This document shows, one piece after another, positions 36,450 through 47,981 of a stretch of 64,000 nucleotides of DNA. The position numbers were made by a program, and so were the translations under genes. Source of the DNA: Typha latifolia. Taxonomy: Eukaryota > Streptophyta > Magnoliopsida > Poales > Typhaceae. The stretch is from contig CM034100.1 of assembly GCA_019914945.1 (NCBI GenBank), positions 509,209 to 573,208 on the forward strand, read 5' to 3'. Under the pieces are notes generated by a model that worked only from the letters and a program-made list of their open reading frames with translations, did not search any database and was not told the origin of the DNA. How positions within the stretch are numbered: position 1 is the first letter of the stretch; every line of letters begins with the position of its first letter.

Positions 36450-36758
36450 ATCCTTCTCTCTTCTTGATTTGATTGCAAAGAAGAAAGAAGTTGATAAGAA
36501 TGCATGCAAGAAAAGAGCTGCGGCTTCCTCTTTTATAGGGGAGGGGGGCCATCAGTTCGTTACGGAGTCAATCAGTCTAGTCCAGTCAAAGTCGGATTCG
36601 GATCATAAAAACGAACTGGATTCGGAATTGGAATAAAGTGGGCGGGGAGAGTATATTTGCTCGGGCGTTCGCATAAAAGTTCGTCTCGGGAGCGCAAAAC
36701 AAAAGATCTCAACAAAGATAGAGGACTCCCGAGGTTCGATCACCACCGGGGGGGTGGA
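36450..36758. promoter_or_regulatory. Compact bidirectional promoter between TFIIB and GGB genes
   Basis: The two ATGs face away from each other with only 309 bp between. On the minus strand TATAAAAG (complement of 36530-36537) lies about 85 bp before the TFIIB ATG, and TGCATGCA (36501-36508, an RY-type motif) lies between them. On the plus side a weak TATATTT occurs near 36652. Shared regulation is an inference from spacing. Confidence 0.65.
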
Positions 36759-39700
36759 ATGAAAGGGTCATCGGGCTTCGATCGGGAGCGGCACATCGCC
36801 TTCCTGGAGATGATGCTGGAGGAGCTACCGGAGGAGTACGCGACCCAGGAGATCAACCGCCTCACCCTCGCCTACTTCGCTGTCTCCGGCCTCGCCATCC
36901 TCCGCGCCCTAGATCGGGTACCTTTTCTTGGATCCGCCCAATTACTACCTCCAAATCACCCCTAATTCTTAGTTCCTCCATCGATCCAAAAAAAAAACTC
37001 TCAGATCTACTCCTAATAATTATTCGACGATCGTTTTCTTTTTTTCTTTATTTTTGTTCTTTAGGTTGACAAGGATCAAATTGCCAGATGGGTTTTATCC
37101 TTCCAATCTCATCCAAGAGACAATTTTGACTTGGATAATGGTAATTCTTTGAATCCTTCCCGACGCGTTTGTTTGTTCTCTCTAGATTATAACACATAAT
37201 GTGAATAATTAAGTAACTCTGTCTCAGGGCAATTTTTTGGTTTCTCTGGTTCTAGGACTTCTCAATTCTTTAGCCATAATAGTGAGGTATTCCGCTGCTT
37301 ATTTGTTTTATTTTGTTGTTTAATTTTATATATTCGATGTTAGATATTTACTTTTGAGAGTTTGTTATTATCTTATTTCTGCAGATTTCAAGTCACAATG
37401 TTAGTAATTTAGCAAGTACCTATTCCGCTCTCGCCATTTTGAAGATGGTTGGATACGATTTGTCTGATATCGATTCTGAGGCACTTTTGATCTCAATGAG
37501 AAAGCTTCAACAATCGGATGGAAGGTATACATGCCGTCTCTGATTGAATTTAAGTATATCTCTTTAAGTGTAGAGACAGACATGTAGCTAGTTTGACATA
37601 TTTCTGCATACAATTCATTGTTTCTTCGTCAATTGAAGGGCATCACGACTGTTAAGATTATTCGACTTTGAGCAGAAAAAAAAAAACCTGTTTTGACAAG
37701 ATAGTGGAGTATACCACTATCTCATCTACTAGGCCAGTGGGCTCTATTTTGCTATACTTTGCCTTCTGTGAATATACCACTAGAAAAAGATCCTTTATTT
37801 TGAATGCAGTTGCATGTGGATTGTGGACCTCTTCTTATATGTGCAGGTAGGAATACTCTAGCAATTAGGAAGTATACATATGTTTGCAACTGATAAATTG
37901 GCATGCCTGCTTTATGTAATCATTGTGATCAATAAAGATGTTTCCAATTACTTTTACATCTGTGGTTGGATATCTGTGTTATGTAGAGATGACAAATGCC
38001 AAACCACTTGCATATCTTCTGCACCGAGATATTTATGTCAAGTTGATGATCTAAATAGATAGCATTATTTCTTGGATTCCATTTGAATTTTGAAGAAACT
38101 ACTTTTTTTACATATTTCCTGACAGCTTTATGCCAATATGTTTTGGGGCAGAAAGGGACCTCCGCTTTGTGTATTGTGCTGGTGAGAATTTTGCATGTTC
38201 CTCTCTTCCATTTTGCTAGTTATGTTCAGTTATATCGTTAAATTTGTTTTTCAGCTGCCATCTCTTTCATGCTAAATAACTGGACTGGAATGGACAAAGA
38301 AAAGGCCAAAGAATATATACTTAAATGCCAAGTAAGTGGGTCAAGAAGCTCTGGATGCCTCTTTTTCTAAGATGACCACTGTACTCTTGAATTCCCTAGC
38401 AAATCCTAATGTTTCTATATATTTTCTACAGTCATATGATGGTGGCTTTGGCCTAGTACCAGGTGCTGAATCTCATGGTAAGCTGATTCTCTATTGCTGA
38501 TATTGCTATGTCCTTTTCGCATCCTTAGTTTTCAGCTAAAAGTAGTTACTGTATTTGCAGAATGTATTTACATTCGTATCTGAGTCACATTCCGTTAAAT
38601 CTCTATATCTTCTATGTAATGTTCATTTCTCTCTTTGCTGTGTGTATATGTCATGAATACTAGGATATGTATAGAGTACTATGGGAGCTTGTATCTCTAG
38701 ACTGGTTTGTTCATCTTCACTGGTTCATAATGTTCTCGTAGACAAGTCTTCTCAGAATTCCCTTGTCTGTATATCATTTAGCGTTATGACTTATCATGTC
38801 TACTTATTCAGCATTTCTTCACTGAGGGCCGAACTTCTATCATCGTCTTAGTGACACAGGTGGAGCGGCTTACTGTGCAGTTGCAGCTCTCCAGCTGATG
38901 GGCTTTTTGGAAAGTGATATTTCATCTATATCAGCAGTGTCCTCCCCCGTTGACGTGCCACTGCTTATAGAATGGAGCTTGCAGGTACATTTTGTTTAAA
39001 GCATTCACTTAGCAGATGATACGGTGTCCCCTTATGAGAAAAACCCTCAGGCACAGTGTGCACTTACGTAACAGAGTTGGATATCAACTTGTGGCAGCAA
39101 TTTAGAACCTTAAGTATATTTTTGCAATCCAGTGCAGGCATATTTCAAAGTCAGCTAAGGCTTGTAATGACCACTACAGTTAGTTACTTTTGTTTTTCTT
39201 CACGGAGCACTTCTTAGCATGTCAAGAAATTTTTTTTAAATTAAAAGAATAAAAGAAAGAGTAAATTATTTTCCAATGTTACCTACAAGAACATACTTTA
39301 AATTATTTTGATGACAAGGCGAAAGCAGATGCAGTTATCTAAGAGCGTATAGCCTAATTTCATTCTTTGCTGCTATAGAGACAAGCGACTGATGGTGGAT
39401 TTCAAGGCAGAGCCAACAAGCCCAGCGATACATGTTATGCATTTTGGTATGTACAGGTAGTTCTTTTTGCAGGCACCAGCAGCATATGTTCTCAAAGGGG
39501 AAAATAAAAGAAAATTGACAATATTTCTTATTCGTTTCTCTGGTCATTCTGTTTCATGCAGGGTTGGTGGTGTCCTCAAGATATTAGGTGCCCACAAGTT
39601 CTTAGACAGTGATGCTATACGTAATTTCCTGCTATCTTGCCAATCACCGGTACTGCTGTTTTTCCTTCTCCCATCAATAGCTACATTTATGTTGAATTCC

Positions 39701-39896
39701 TTGCTTGTATTCTTACTTGTTCTTTTCCTCTTGTTGTCTGCATCAGTATGGTGGCTTCACAAAGTTTCCCAACGACCGCATACCTGATATTTACCATTCT
39801 TATTATGGATTTGCTGCTCTGAGCTTGTTGGATGAGCAAGGACTCGACCCACTATGTGTTGAACTGGGAATCACCATATCAGATCGTGGAGATTGA
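36759..39896 (+). CDS. GGB: Geranylgeranyl transferase type-1 subunit beta
   Basis: Eleven exons (36759-36917, 37065-37140, 37228-37286, 37385-37524, 38126-38181, 38255-38331, 38432-38477, 38860-38984, 39379-39446, 39562-39649, 39747-39896) join in phase to 347 residues. The enzyme attaches geranylgeranyl to CaaX proteins such as Rho-type GTPases, together with the alpha subunit shared with farnesyltransferase. Prenyltransferase repeats are visible: CQSYDGGFGLVPGAESHGGA, ATDGGFQGRANKPSDTCYAF and CQSPYGGFTKFPN. Zinc ligands are conserved: Asp and Cys in SDTCYAFW, and His in DIYHSYYG. Length and blocks fit GGTI-beta rather than farnesyl- or Rab-type beta subunits. In plants the subunit affects ABA and auxin signalling. 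Intact. Confidence 0.94.
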
Positions 39897-41603
39897 GCAA
39901 CTCTCATTTGTCTTTCTTGCTTTCAAGTGATCTAAATTATGAGCATTGCAGACAAAGAATCAGTAACCTGATGCAGATATTTGCTGGAGATAAGACTGTG
40001 CAGATATTTGCTGGGGATAAGACTGCACGGCGATAAGGTATTTACATTGAAGACTGGAAAGAGTTGGAGTTCAGGCCTTAAATGTTTATGTGTCTCAGTG
40101 GATTGCTGCAATGGCTTATTTTATTCAATATGTGTTGTACCAATAAGTAAATTATTCTCTCCCAAGAAACCAGTTCAGGTTCATCCGTTACAGTTTTGTG
40201 GACACTAAGGCAGAACTTAGAAATAGGAGATGATGTACATAATAAAACTTAAGGTGTAACCCTCGTGAATTTGGTTAGCGATGTCTTTACTCAACTTTTG
40301 TATTGGGATATTCTTTAACGTCTAAATGGGGGTCATCTTTTACCACAAGCATTGCCGTTAATTAAATTCATTTCTCTGGATATCATACTAACAGCATGTA
40401 TAAATATCATGCGATATGGTCCAGAACAACACCAAGGCAAATCACACATATAAACACTTCAGCATACAGATCATGAAAGGCTTACCACCATAATAGAGAT
40501 ATATGATCTATTGTCACAATCAGTTCTAAAGAGGTTGGAAAGATTATGAATAATGGATATTATGTTCATCGCCTGCCATACCATTCTGCTCTCATGGTGA
40601 AAATAGCAACTTAAAATACACAAAAGAATATAAAAGTTTCTCTCATCTAATGTAGATGCTCTCCATATGAAAGAGAGTAGCTTTGGAAAACAAAAACAAA
40701 AAATAATTCTATCTGCCAAGTCGCTGTAAATGGTAGTTGATGATCTTGCTGGATTTTTAGGTTTTCTGATCTGCAAAAACAACAATATAGTCTCTCTCTC
40801 TCAAATTTTTTTTTTAAAAAAAGGACCAATATGTTCATAAACATAATACGAACAGTTCAGAAGACTTAAATAAACCCTCAAATCATGCAGAGGCAACCAT
40901 TGAAGGGACTTAATTATTCCTTTTCAACACAACCGTATTTATTGGATTTAGTTAGTTAGCCGTCTAATGAATCCAAGTACCTTCACCTTAATCACTTCAA
41001 TTACAACTATCATGGGAACCAACAAACAACAATCGTGACATAGATCTATATAAATTAATGCATTTAGTATCATTAATATTGAATAAATTCTCATCAGATC
41101 TGACTAAAATTATAAAATTTTGACACAAGCATTAGTTAAGTTTAATCAAATCTACTAAAATTATAATCCTAAATGATGGATTTCAGAAAAAAAAAAAAAC
41201 TAGAGTTCCAATCTAGGTTCTTAGGTTTGACTTGCGGATAACCAATTTGATCATATCGGATCCTTAGTGGATCCGATCGATGCCACGTCACATCAGGGCT
41301 TAGTAAGTTCACCAGAAAATTTTCTTTGGCCTTTCTTCCACTCGTATAATATTAGTTAAATGTATCCATCCTTATCGTGCGCTCCTACTCCAGCAGCGAA
41401 GCGTAAGTTAGTAATGCATTTAAAATTAGTTGTTGATCCGCTCAACTAAAACTTAAATGCTATGTGCTATGCTGCTTATTGTGAGCCAACTACTACTACC
41501 TCCTCGCTGAGCTCCCTCCCCTCTCTCCTTTTAAAACCCTAGACTAGATTTAGCTTAGATCTATGACCTTGATCCCGTTCTGATATCAATTCTCGAGATT
41601 GCA
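39897..41603. other. Intergenic region between GGB and PAS2
   Basis: GGB 3' flank, then AT-rich DNA. A near-repeat of GCAGATATTTGCTGG occurs twice at 39974-40016. The last 150 bp are pyrimidine-rich and probably the PAS2 leader. No coding signal. Confidence 0.55.
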
Positions 41604-43892
41604 ATGGCGGGATTCCTCTCTACCCTCAAGCGGGTCTATCTCTCCGTCTACAACTGGACCGTGTTCGTCGGATGGTAGTCGTCTTCTTGCTCTCAGATCC
41701 GGTGATACCGTTCCTAATTCCTACTGATCTGTTTGATTTGGTGCAGGTTCCAGGTTCTATACTTTGCTCTCAAAACTTTGAGCGAATCCGGGCACACGGC
41801 GGTGTACGATGCCGTGGAGAAGCCTCTGCAGCTTGCGCAGACCGCGGCAGTGTTGGAGGTGCTGAAGAATTTGATTGTCCCCCCTCTTTTACTTTATTAT
41901 TTTTTTAAAAAGAATTTTAGATGTATCTTGGTTGATTTTTTTTGTTTTTTGTTTTTATGGGTGTGCAGATCCTTCATGGCCTTGTAGGTGAGGAATCGTT
42001 TGCTTTCTTATCCATTGATTTGCTTCATTTTTAGTGGTTGTGAGTCAGTATTGGATTGTATCGGATAGGACTGGTTAGGTCACCGGTATCAGCGACTTTG
42101 CCTCAAATTGGATCAAGGTTGTTTGTTACTTGGGGCATCCTGTGGAGTTTCCCTGAGGTACTACTGAGTTGTTTTCTAATCCTTATTTTCTTTTCCGGTT
42201 TAACCAATGATGCTTAATTTATTAAAGGGTGCAATTTTTTAACAGATCAGGACACATATCCTTGTTAGCTCCTTGGTTATCAGCTGGTCTCTTACTGAGG
42301 TGCGGATTAATAAAATTTGATTACGCTATAGTTATCGTTAGCATGTTTGATGAATTGGAAAATTTGTCTTTGAGCAGTGAAATAATCATTACTTTGCCAA
42401 CATGGTCTTATTTTTCTAACAATCCTGACAGATTGACATGCATTCCTATTGGCAGTTTAATGTCTAATTTTTGGATGCATATAGTTCTGACGGCTTCTGT
42501 GATAAATTAGTTAAAATGGGAAGATGCAACTTACAATATTGTACTATCAAAATATATTTATGTTAGGTAGCGAGTTATGTGCATCAGTGCATCTAACAAT
42601 GAGAGGTACTGAGTTATATTCTTTGATCATTGGTGGAGTTTAATTTTGCATGTCAAATTAATTATGTTAATGGTGGGAGGACTTGAGATGCATAATTTGA
42701 TTGCTAATGAACCTTAATTTGCCGTAACTTGTCATATACTGAAGGTTATTAATTTTTTTCGGTACACTTGCTAATTACTAGCTCATTTAATGAATCGACC
42801 GTAGAGCTCATAGAAAAGATTATTCTCAACTGCCAGGTTATATTTTTTTGACAAAAAACTGCCAGGTTGTATTAAGAGGGACTTAAAACTAATAGCTTGT
42901 TTGGAACAATTTGATAGATGTTTAACCCCCATAAATTCAGGAACAACAGGAATCTGATCTAGTAGAATTTTTTCGAGTTCACCTTCCAATTTCTTTTCCC
43001 CTATCAATGCTAGCAAATTCACCTATGAAATTGAATGCACGTTTCCTTGTCCTACTTGTTTTGAAGCTGATAACCACCAACCTGTTATTGGCCGGTCAAT
43101 CTAGCTAATCAAAGAGGTGGTGGTCATTTCTTGTAGAATCTAGATAATTTATCTGCATAACTGGGGAAATTGGCTCTCTGTATATACTTTTTAATTAATT
43201 TATGCTATAGGTTTTCATCTGCATAGTGAGAGATTGAATAATAATCACAAGCATCATTTGCTCTTTGCAGATTATAAGGTACTCTTTCTTTGGTATGAAA
43301 GAGGCTCTTGGCTTTGCACCTTCCTGGCTCTTGTGGCTTAGGTAAGTACAACTCCATAGTGTAGTAACTATTGTGGTACTTGTATTTCCTGCCAAATTAG
43401 TTAATTTCATTCACATTGAAATGAATACCTTGCAGATACAGCACTTTCCTGTTATTGTATCCAACTGGCATCACCAGCGAAATTGGCCTGATATACCTTG
43501 GCTTGCCCTACATTAAGGTACTAGCATATTTGCGATGATAGATGGACCTCAAATTAGATGTTTGATATGACAGTTCTGTAAAATTGAAGAATTCCTGCCA
43601 ATACTTTAATTGATCCTATTTGTGAATATGGCAGGCATCTGATAAATACTGCATTAGGATGCCAAACAAGTGGAACTTCTCCTTCGATTACTTCTACACA
43701 TCAATCCTTGTACTTGGTATCTATGCCCCAGGTACATCTACTTACATTTTCTCCTTGCATCTAGTGATTATTTTGGAACTAGCAGGTTTTGCTCAGGGGC
43801 TGATTGCATCCTTTGCTGCAGGTAGCCCCCACATGTACACCTATATGCTTGGTCAGAGAAAGAAGGCTCTCGCAAAGTCAAAGACAGCATAA
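41604..43892 (+). CDS. PAS2: Very-long-chain 3-hydroxyacyl-CoA dehydratase PASTICCINO 2
   Basis: Nine exons (41604-41674, 41747-41858, 41969-41987, 42069-42157, 42246-42299, 43271-43341, 43436-43517, 43635-43731, 43822-43892) give 221 residues, the known PAS2 length. This ER membrane enzyme dehydrates 3-hydroxyacyl-CoA, the step before ECR in the elongase cycle. The protein starts MAGFLSTLKRVYLSVYNW, contains several hydrophobic helices, and keeps the active-site pair in YPTGITSE (Tyr and Glu seven apart, as in yeast Phs1). The C-terminus (GQRKKALAKSKTA) is lysine-rich, fitting ER retention. Exon 3 is a 19-bp micro-exon (ILHGLV). Intact; single best match is PAS2 over other PTPLA proteins. 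Confidence 0.95.
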
Positions 43893-44702
43893 CCTCTCTC
43901 ATTAAAAAAAAGGTAGAAAAGGCAAAAACAACATAAATTATGAGACCATCTGTTTTTGCTGCTTATCTTGCTGCTTTGCCGAATTTTCTTCTAGTACAGC
44001 CTATCTGAAGTCAGAAGCAATGGTAAAATAGAGCTGTAAAAATTAAAGCTTGGTTTCTTTCTATTCTCTGTTGGCTATGGTTTATCTGATGGTGTTTAGT
44101 TACTTTTTTTAAGCCAAGGCTTGTGTAGTTGTTGGAATAGCTAAGTTTGATTATTTGAATGTGCTCCATACTGATAATCCTAATTTGTTAAAAACTGAAA
44201 GCTTGTTTCTCGTTGCTCCATTAGTCCGTTGTAACAAATCTGGTTCAACAAGCTAAATGTTATGACCATGCCTTCTGTGTATGTGCAATAACATCTCTCG
44301 TGGTTAACAGATACAATTCTTACACCAAGTCTACCAGCCAAAATACTATGTGATGACCAATAATATTAGTCTCAGGTATCCCTGATATTTGACTCAGAGG
44401 GTATAACAATCACTGGCCTCTCATCTACGATGTGAGAATAACACAGTTCAGGCCTTAAATACCATTTGCTTCGCTTTAAGTAACTAGCAGGAAATCTTCC
44501 ACCAATTTTATGAGTCGGGGAAATGTCAAACAAACGTTTTATTTCATCTATATATCAGATACAGATATCTGAGCATAGTCTAACAAAAACGAGAAAACTT
44601 CATAGAATACAGACTGAACTCTATTAACACTAAAACATACAGAAAAAGAACTGCACGGTCCCTCAAACGCACACAGCTGAATCATCAACCAAGATGATCA
44701 CC
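43893..44702. other. Tail-to-tail region of PAS2 and HSP70
   Basis: 3' untranslated and flanking DNA for two convergent genes. No coding signal. Confidence 0.6.
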
Positions 44703-46989
44703 TCAATCAACCTCCTCAATCTTCGGTCCTGCGCCACCGGCGCTGCCGCCGTGGCCATCCTCATCCATCCCACCGGCACCACCCTGATACATCTTCGCAA
44801 TGATGGGATTGCATAGGCTCTCCAACTCCTTCATCTTGTCCTCGAACTCGTCCACCTCAGCCAGCTGATTCCCGTCGAGCCACTCGATAGCCTGCTCGAT
44901 CGCGTCCTCAATCTTCTTCTTATCCGCCGGCGCCAGCTTCGCTCCGATCTTCTCATCCTTTAAAGTGTTCCTCATGTTATAGGCGTAGTTCTCCAATGCG
45001 TTCTTCGCCTCCACCTTCTTCCGGTGCTCCTCGTCCTCCGACTTATATTTCTCCGCGTCCTGCACCATCTTCTCGATCTCCTCCTTGCTCAGCCTCCCCT
45101 TGTCATTAGTAATGGTGATCTTGTTCTTTTGCCCGGTGGTCTTATCCTCTGCGGAGACGTTTAAGATCCCATTAGCGTCGATATCGAAGCAGACATTGAT
45201 CTGGGGCACTCCTCTGGGAGCAGGAGGGATGCCACTGAGCTCAAACTTGCCCAACAAGTTGTTATCCTTCGTCTTCGTCCTCTCGCCTTCATAGACCTGG
45301 ATGAGAACACCAGGTTGGTTGTCGGAATAAGTAGAGAAGACCTGCTCCTTCTTGGTTGGGATGGTTGTGTTCCGAGGAATCAAAACAGTCATGACGCCGC
45401 CAGCGGTCTCTAAACCAAGGGAGAGAGGCGTGACATCCAACAAGAGAAGGTCTTGGACTTTCTGGTTGCCTTCGCCACTCAAAATGGCGGCTTGGACGGC
45501 GGCGCCGTAGGCGACGGCCTCGTCGGGGTTGATGCTCTTACAGAGCTCCTTGCCATTGAAGAGGTCTTGGAGCAATTGCTGCACCTTTGGAATTCTAGTA
45601 GATCCACCAACGAGTACGACATCGTGGATGCTGCTCTTGTCCATCTTGGCATCCTTCAAACACTTCTCCACCGGCTCCATACACTTCCTGAACAAATCCA
45701 TGTTGAGCTCCTCGAATCTGGCACGGGTTATGGTGGAGTAGAAATCGATCCCCTCGTAGAGAGAATCGATCTCAATGGTGGTCTGGGCAGTGGAAGAGAG
45801 AGTCCTCTTTGCCCTCTCACACGCAGTCCTTAGTCTTCTCAGAGCTCTTGGGTTGCCAGTGATGTCCTTCTTGTTCTTGCGTTTGAATTCTTGAACGAAA
45901 TGGTTCACCATCCTGTTGTCGAAGTCCTCTCCGCCTAGATGGGTATCGCCAGCCGTCGCTTTCACTTCAAAGATACCTTCTTCAATAGTCAGAATAGAGA
46001 CATCGAAGGTTCCCCCGCCAAGGTCGAAAATTAGCACATTCTTCTCCCCGGAGCTGCTCGCCTTCTTGTCGAGGCCGTAGGCGATGGCGGCCGCCGTGGG
46101 CTCGTTAATGATCCGCATGACATTGAGTCCGGCGATGACGCCGGCGTCCTTGGTGGCCTGGCGCTGCGAGTCGTTGAAATAGGCCGGGACGGTGACGACG
46201 GCGTTCTTGATAGCGCGGCCGAGGAAGGCCTCGGCAATCTCTCGCATCTTGGAGAGGACCATGGAAGATATCTCCTCGGGGGAGAATTGCTTCTCCTCGC
46301 CTTTGGACTGGACGACGATCATCGGCTTGTCGCCGGGACCGGCGATGATCTTGAACGGCCACAGTTTCATGTCGTTCTGGACGGAGGGGTCGCTGAATCG
46401 CCTTCCGATCAAACGCTTAGCATCTGCAATAGCAAGAAAATGAGTTTAATTAGTAATGATTCAAGCAAGACATTAGGGTTAATCGAAGAAGAATTTATAT
46501 CTCCCAAATTAGAGTAATAGAATGTAATAATCTGGTGGTAATCTAGAGGCAAAATTAAAATAAGATAATTGCTAATATAATTTTAATCCATAAAAATCAG
46601 CACCATAGTTACATTACACCGACCTACATATAATTAAAACCAGTAAAATCATCATTACGACTCGCAACTCCCAGATCAGAGAGGTAGATTAACCTCATCT
46701 TGAAGGCCTCAAGAGAAAATTCGAGCGCAATGCTTAACAGCAACATAGAGGTGAAGAGGACATACGAGAACTTACCAAAAACGGTGTTGGTGGGATTCAT
46801 GGCGACCTGGTTCTTCGCGGCATCTCCGATAAGCCGCTCCGTATCAGTGAACGCGACATAGGAAGGAGTCGTACGATTCCCCTGGTCGTTCGCGATGATC
46901 TCCACGCGATCGTGCTGCCACACACCGACGCACGAGTACGTCGTCCCGAGATCGATCCCGATCGCCGGACCTTCGCCTTTCCCCGCCAT
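44703..46989 (-). CDS. HSP70: Cytosolic heat shock cognate 70 kDa protein, intact copy 3
   Basis: Minus-strand exons 46989-46776 and 46423-44703 give 644 residues. All three HSP70 signatures are present ([37 protein letters not shown]) and the tail ends GPKIEEVD, marking a cytosolic/nuclear member. The intron splits the Asp72 codon as in copy 1 but is much shorter (352 bp). The first exon encodes almost the same residues as copy 1, while the second exon is visibly more GC-rich at third positions and differs at many residues ([18 protein letters not shown]). It is therefore a separate paralogue rather than part of the recent tandem duplication. A perfect heat-shock element lies upstream. Confidence 0.97.
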
Positions 46990-47116
46990 GGATTGTTTCG
47001 TAGATCACGAAGCTTGAATCGAAACAGAGACGGAAATTTAGTGAACTCTTATAAGATCTTTTTGGTTAACGAGACTTTCTTGGAGTTTGGAGGAGGAGGA
47101 GGAGGAGGTGGTGGGA

Positions 47117-47123
47117 TTTTATA
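47117..47123 (-). promoter_or_regulatory. TATA box of HSP70 copy 3
   Basis: TATAAAA on the minus strand, about 130 bp before the ATG and immediately downstream of the heat-shock element. Confidence 0.8.
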
Positions 47124-47137
47124 GGAGAGCTTTTTAA

Positions 47138-47150
47138 TTCCGGAAGGTTC
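47138..47150 (-). promoter_or_regulatory. Perfect heat-shock element of HSP70 copy 3
   Basis: TTCCGGAAGGTTC gives three alternating units with exact 2-bp gaps, about 15 bp upstream of the TATA box on the minus strand. Confidence 0.88.
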
Positions 47151-47981
47151 TGACGATAGATTTGAGCCGTCGGATCGGGCGCAGATGTGCGCGGGAGAAT
47201 TCTACAGGAAGGTGATGGATTGTTCGACCACCCCCTCGACTTCTCCAGAAATTTTTATTGGTGCCACCTAAGCCTCACTGGCTTGTTTAGGAGGAAAGAA
47301 TTACGAGTCTAGTGAAAGCATCTCAGCCCTCAATTTGATTGATCTGATCTTGTGATATGTGTCAATTTCAGTTGTTTTTTTTTTTTAAAATTATTTTTAA
47401 GACAGAAGATGTGGCCAACTTAAATTAGAACACTTCATCAGTTTAGATGAAGCATAACAAACGACAGAAGATTTGGGCCAAGATTTTAGCTTTAAGTCAA
47501 CTCTATTGAAAATTTGGGCCAAGATTAGACTTAGGTGGCAGATACAATTGATCTTTTTTTTTTTTGAAAAAGAAAAAAAAAATTTGGAGGCTAAATGGAT
47601 CGAATAGCATGACCCAGTCAGTCCAAATATAAAGCCCGTGGGTTTTATTCGTTGTAACTAGATTTGAGCGTAGGACTGCTGCTATTGGTTTAAAACTAAA
47701 TTCTATTAGGATTGCGACTGCTAATAAAGTTACGATTGGATAGTAAAGGGTTGCCATTAAGAAATCAAGGAAACGAAGGGACGTTTCTGTAAGCTGCCGT
47801 GATTGATAAAGTAAACAGGACATAGGGACAAGAGACACACCATTTCAGATCAAACGATTTAGGGTCTTGACGAGAGAAAGGAGTCGGAAAGGGAGGGGGC
47901 GGAAAAATTGGAGAGGAAGAGAAGGGGTCGGTTTCGATCAAAACCCTAGGGTTTTGTGCAAAGGGATAGGGCTTCGCTGCC

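Larger units (their letters stand above)
46990..47981. promoter_or_regulatory. Divergent region between HSP70 copy 3 and CUE gene
   Basis: Holds the HSP70 promoter (about 46990-47300) and, at the other end, the leader of the CUE gene. The middle is AT-rich with A/T tracts near 47370 and 47560. No gene seen. Confidence 0.6.
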
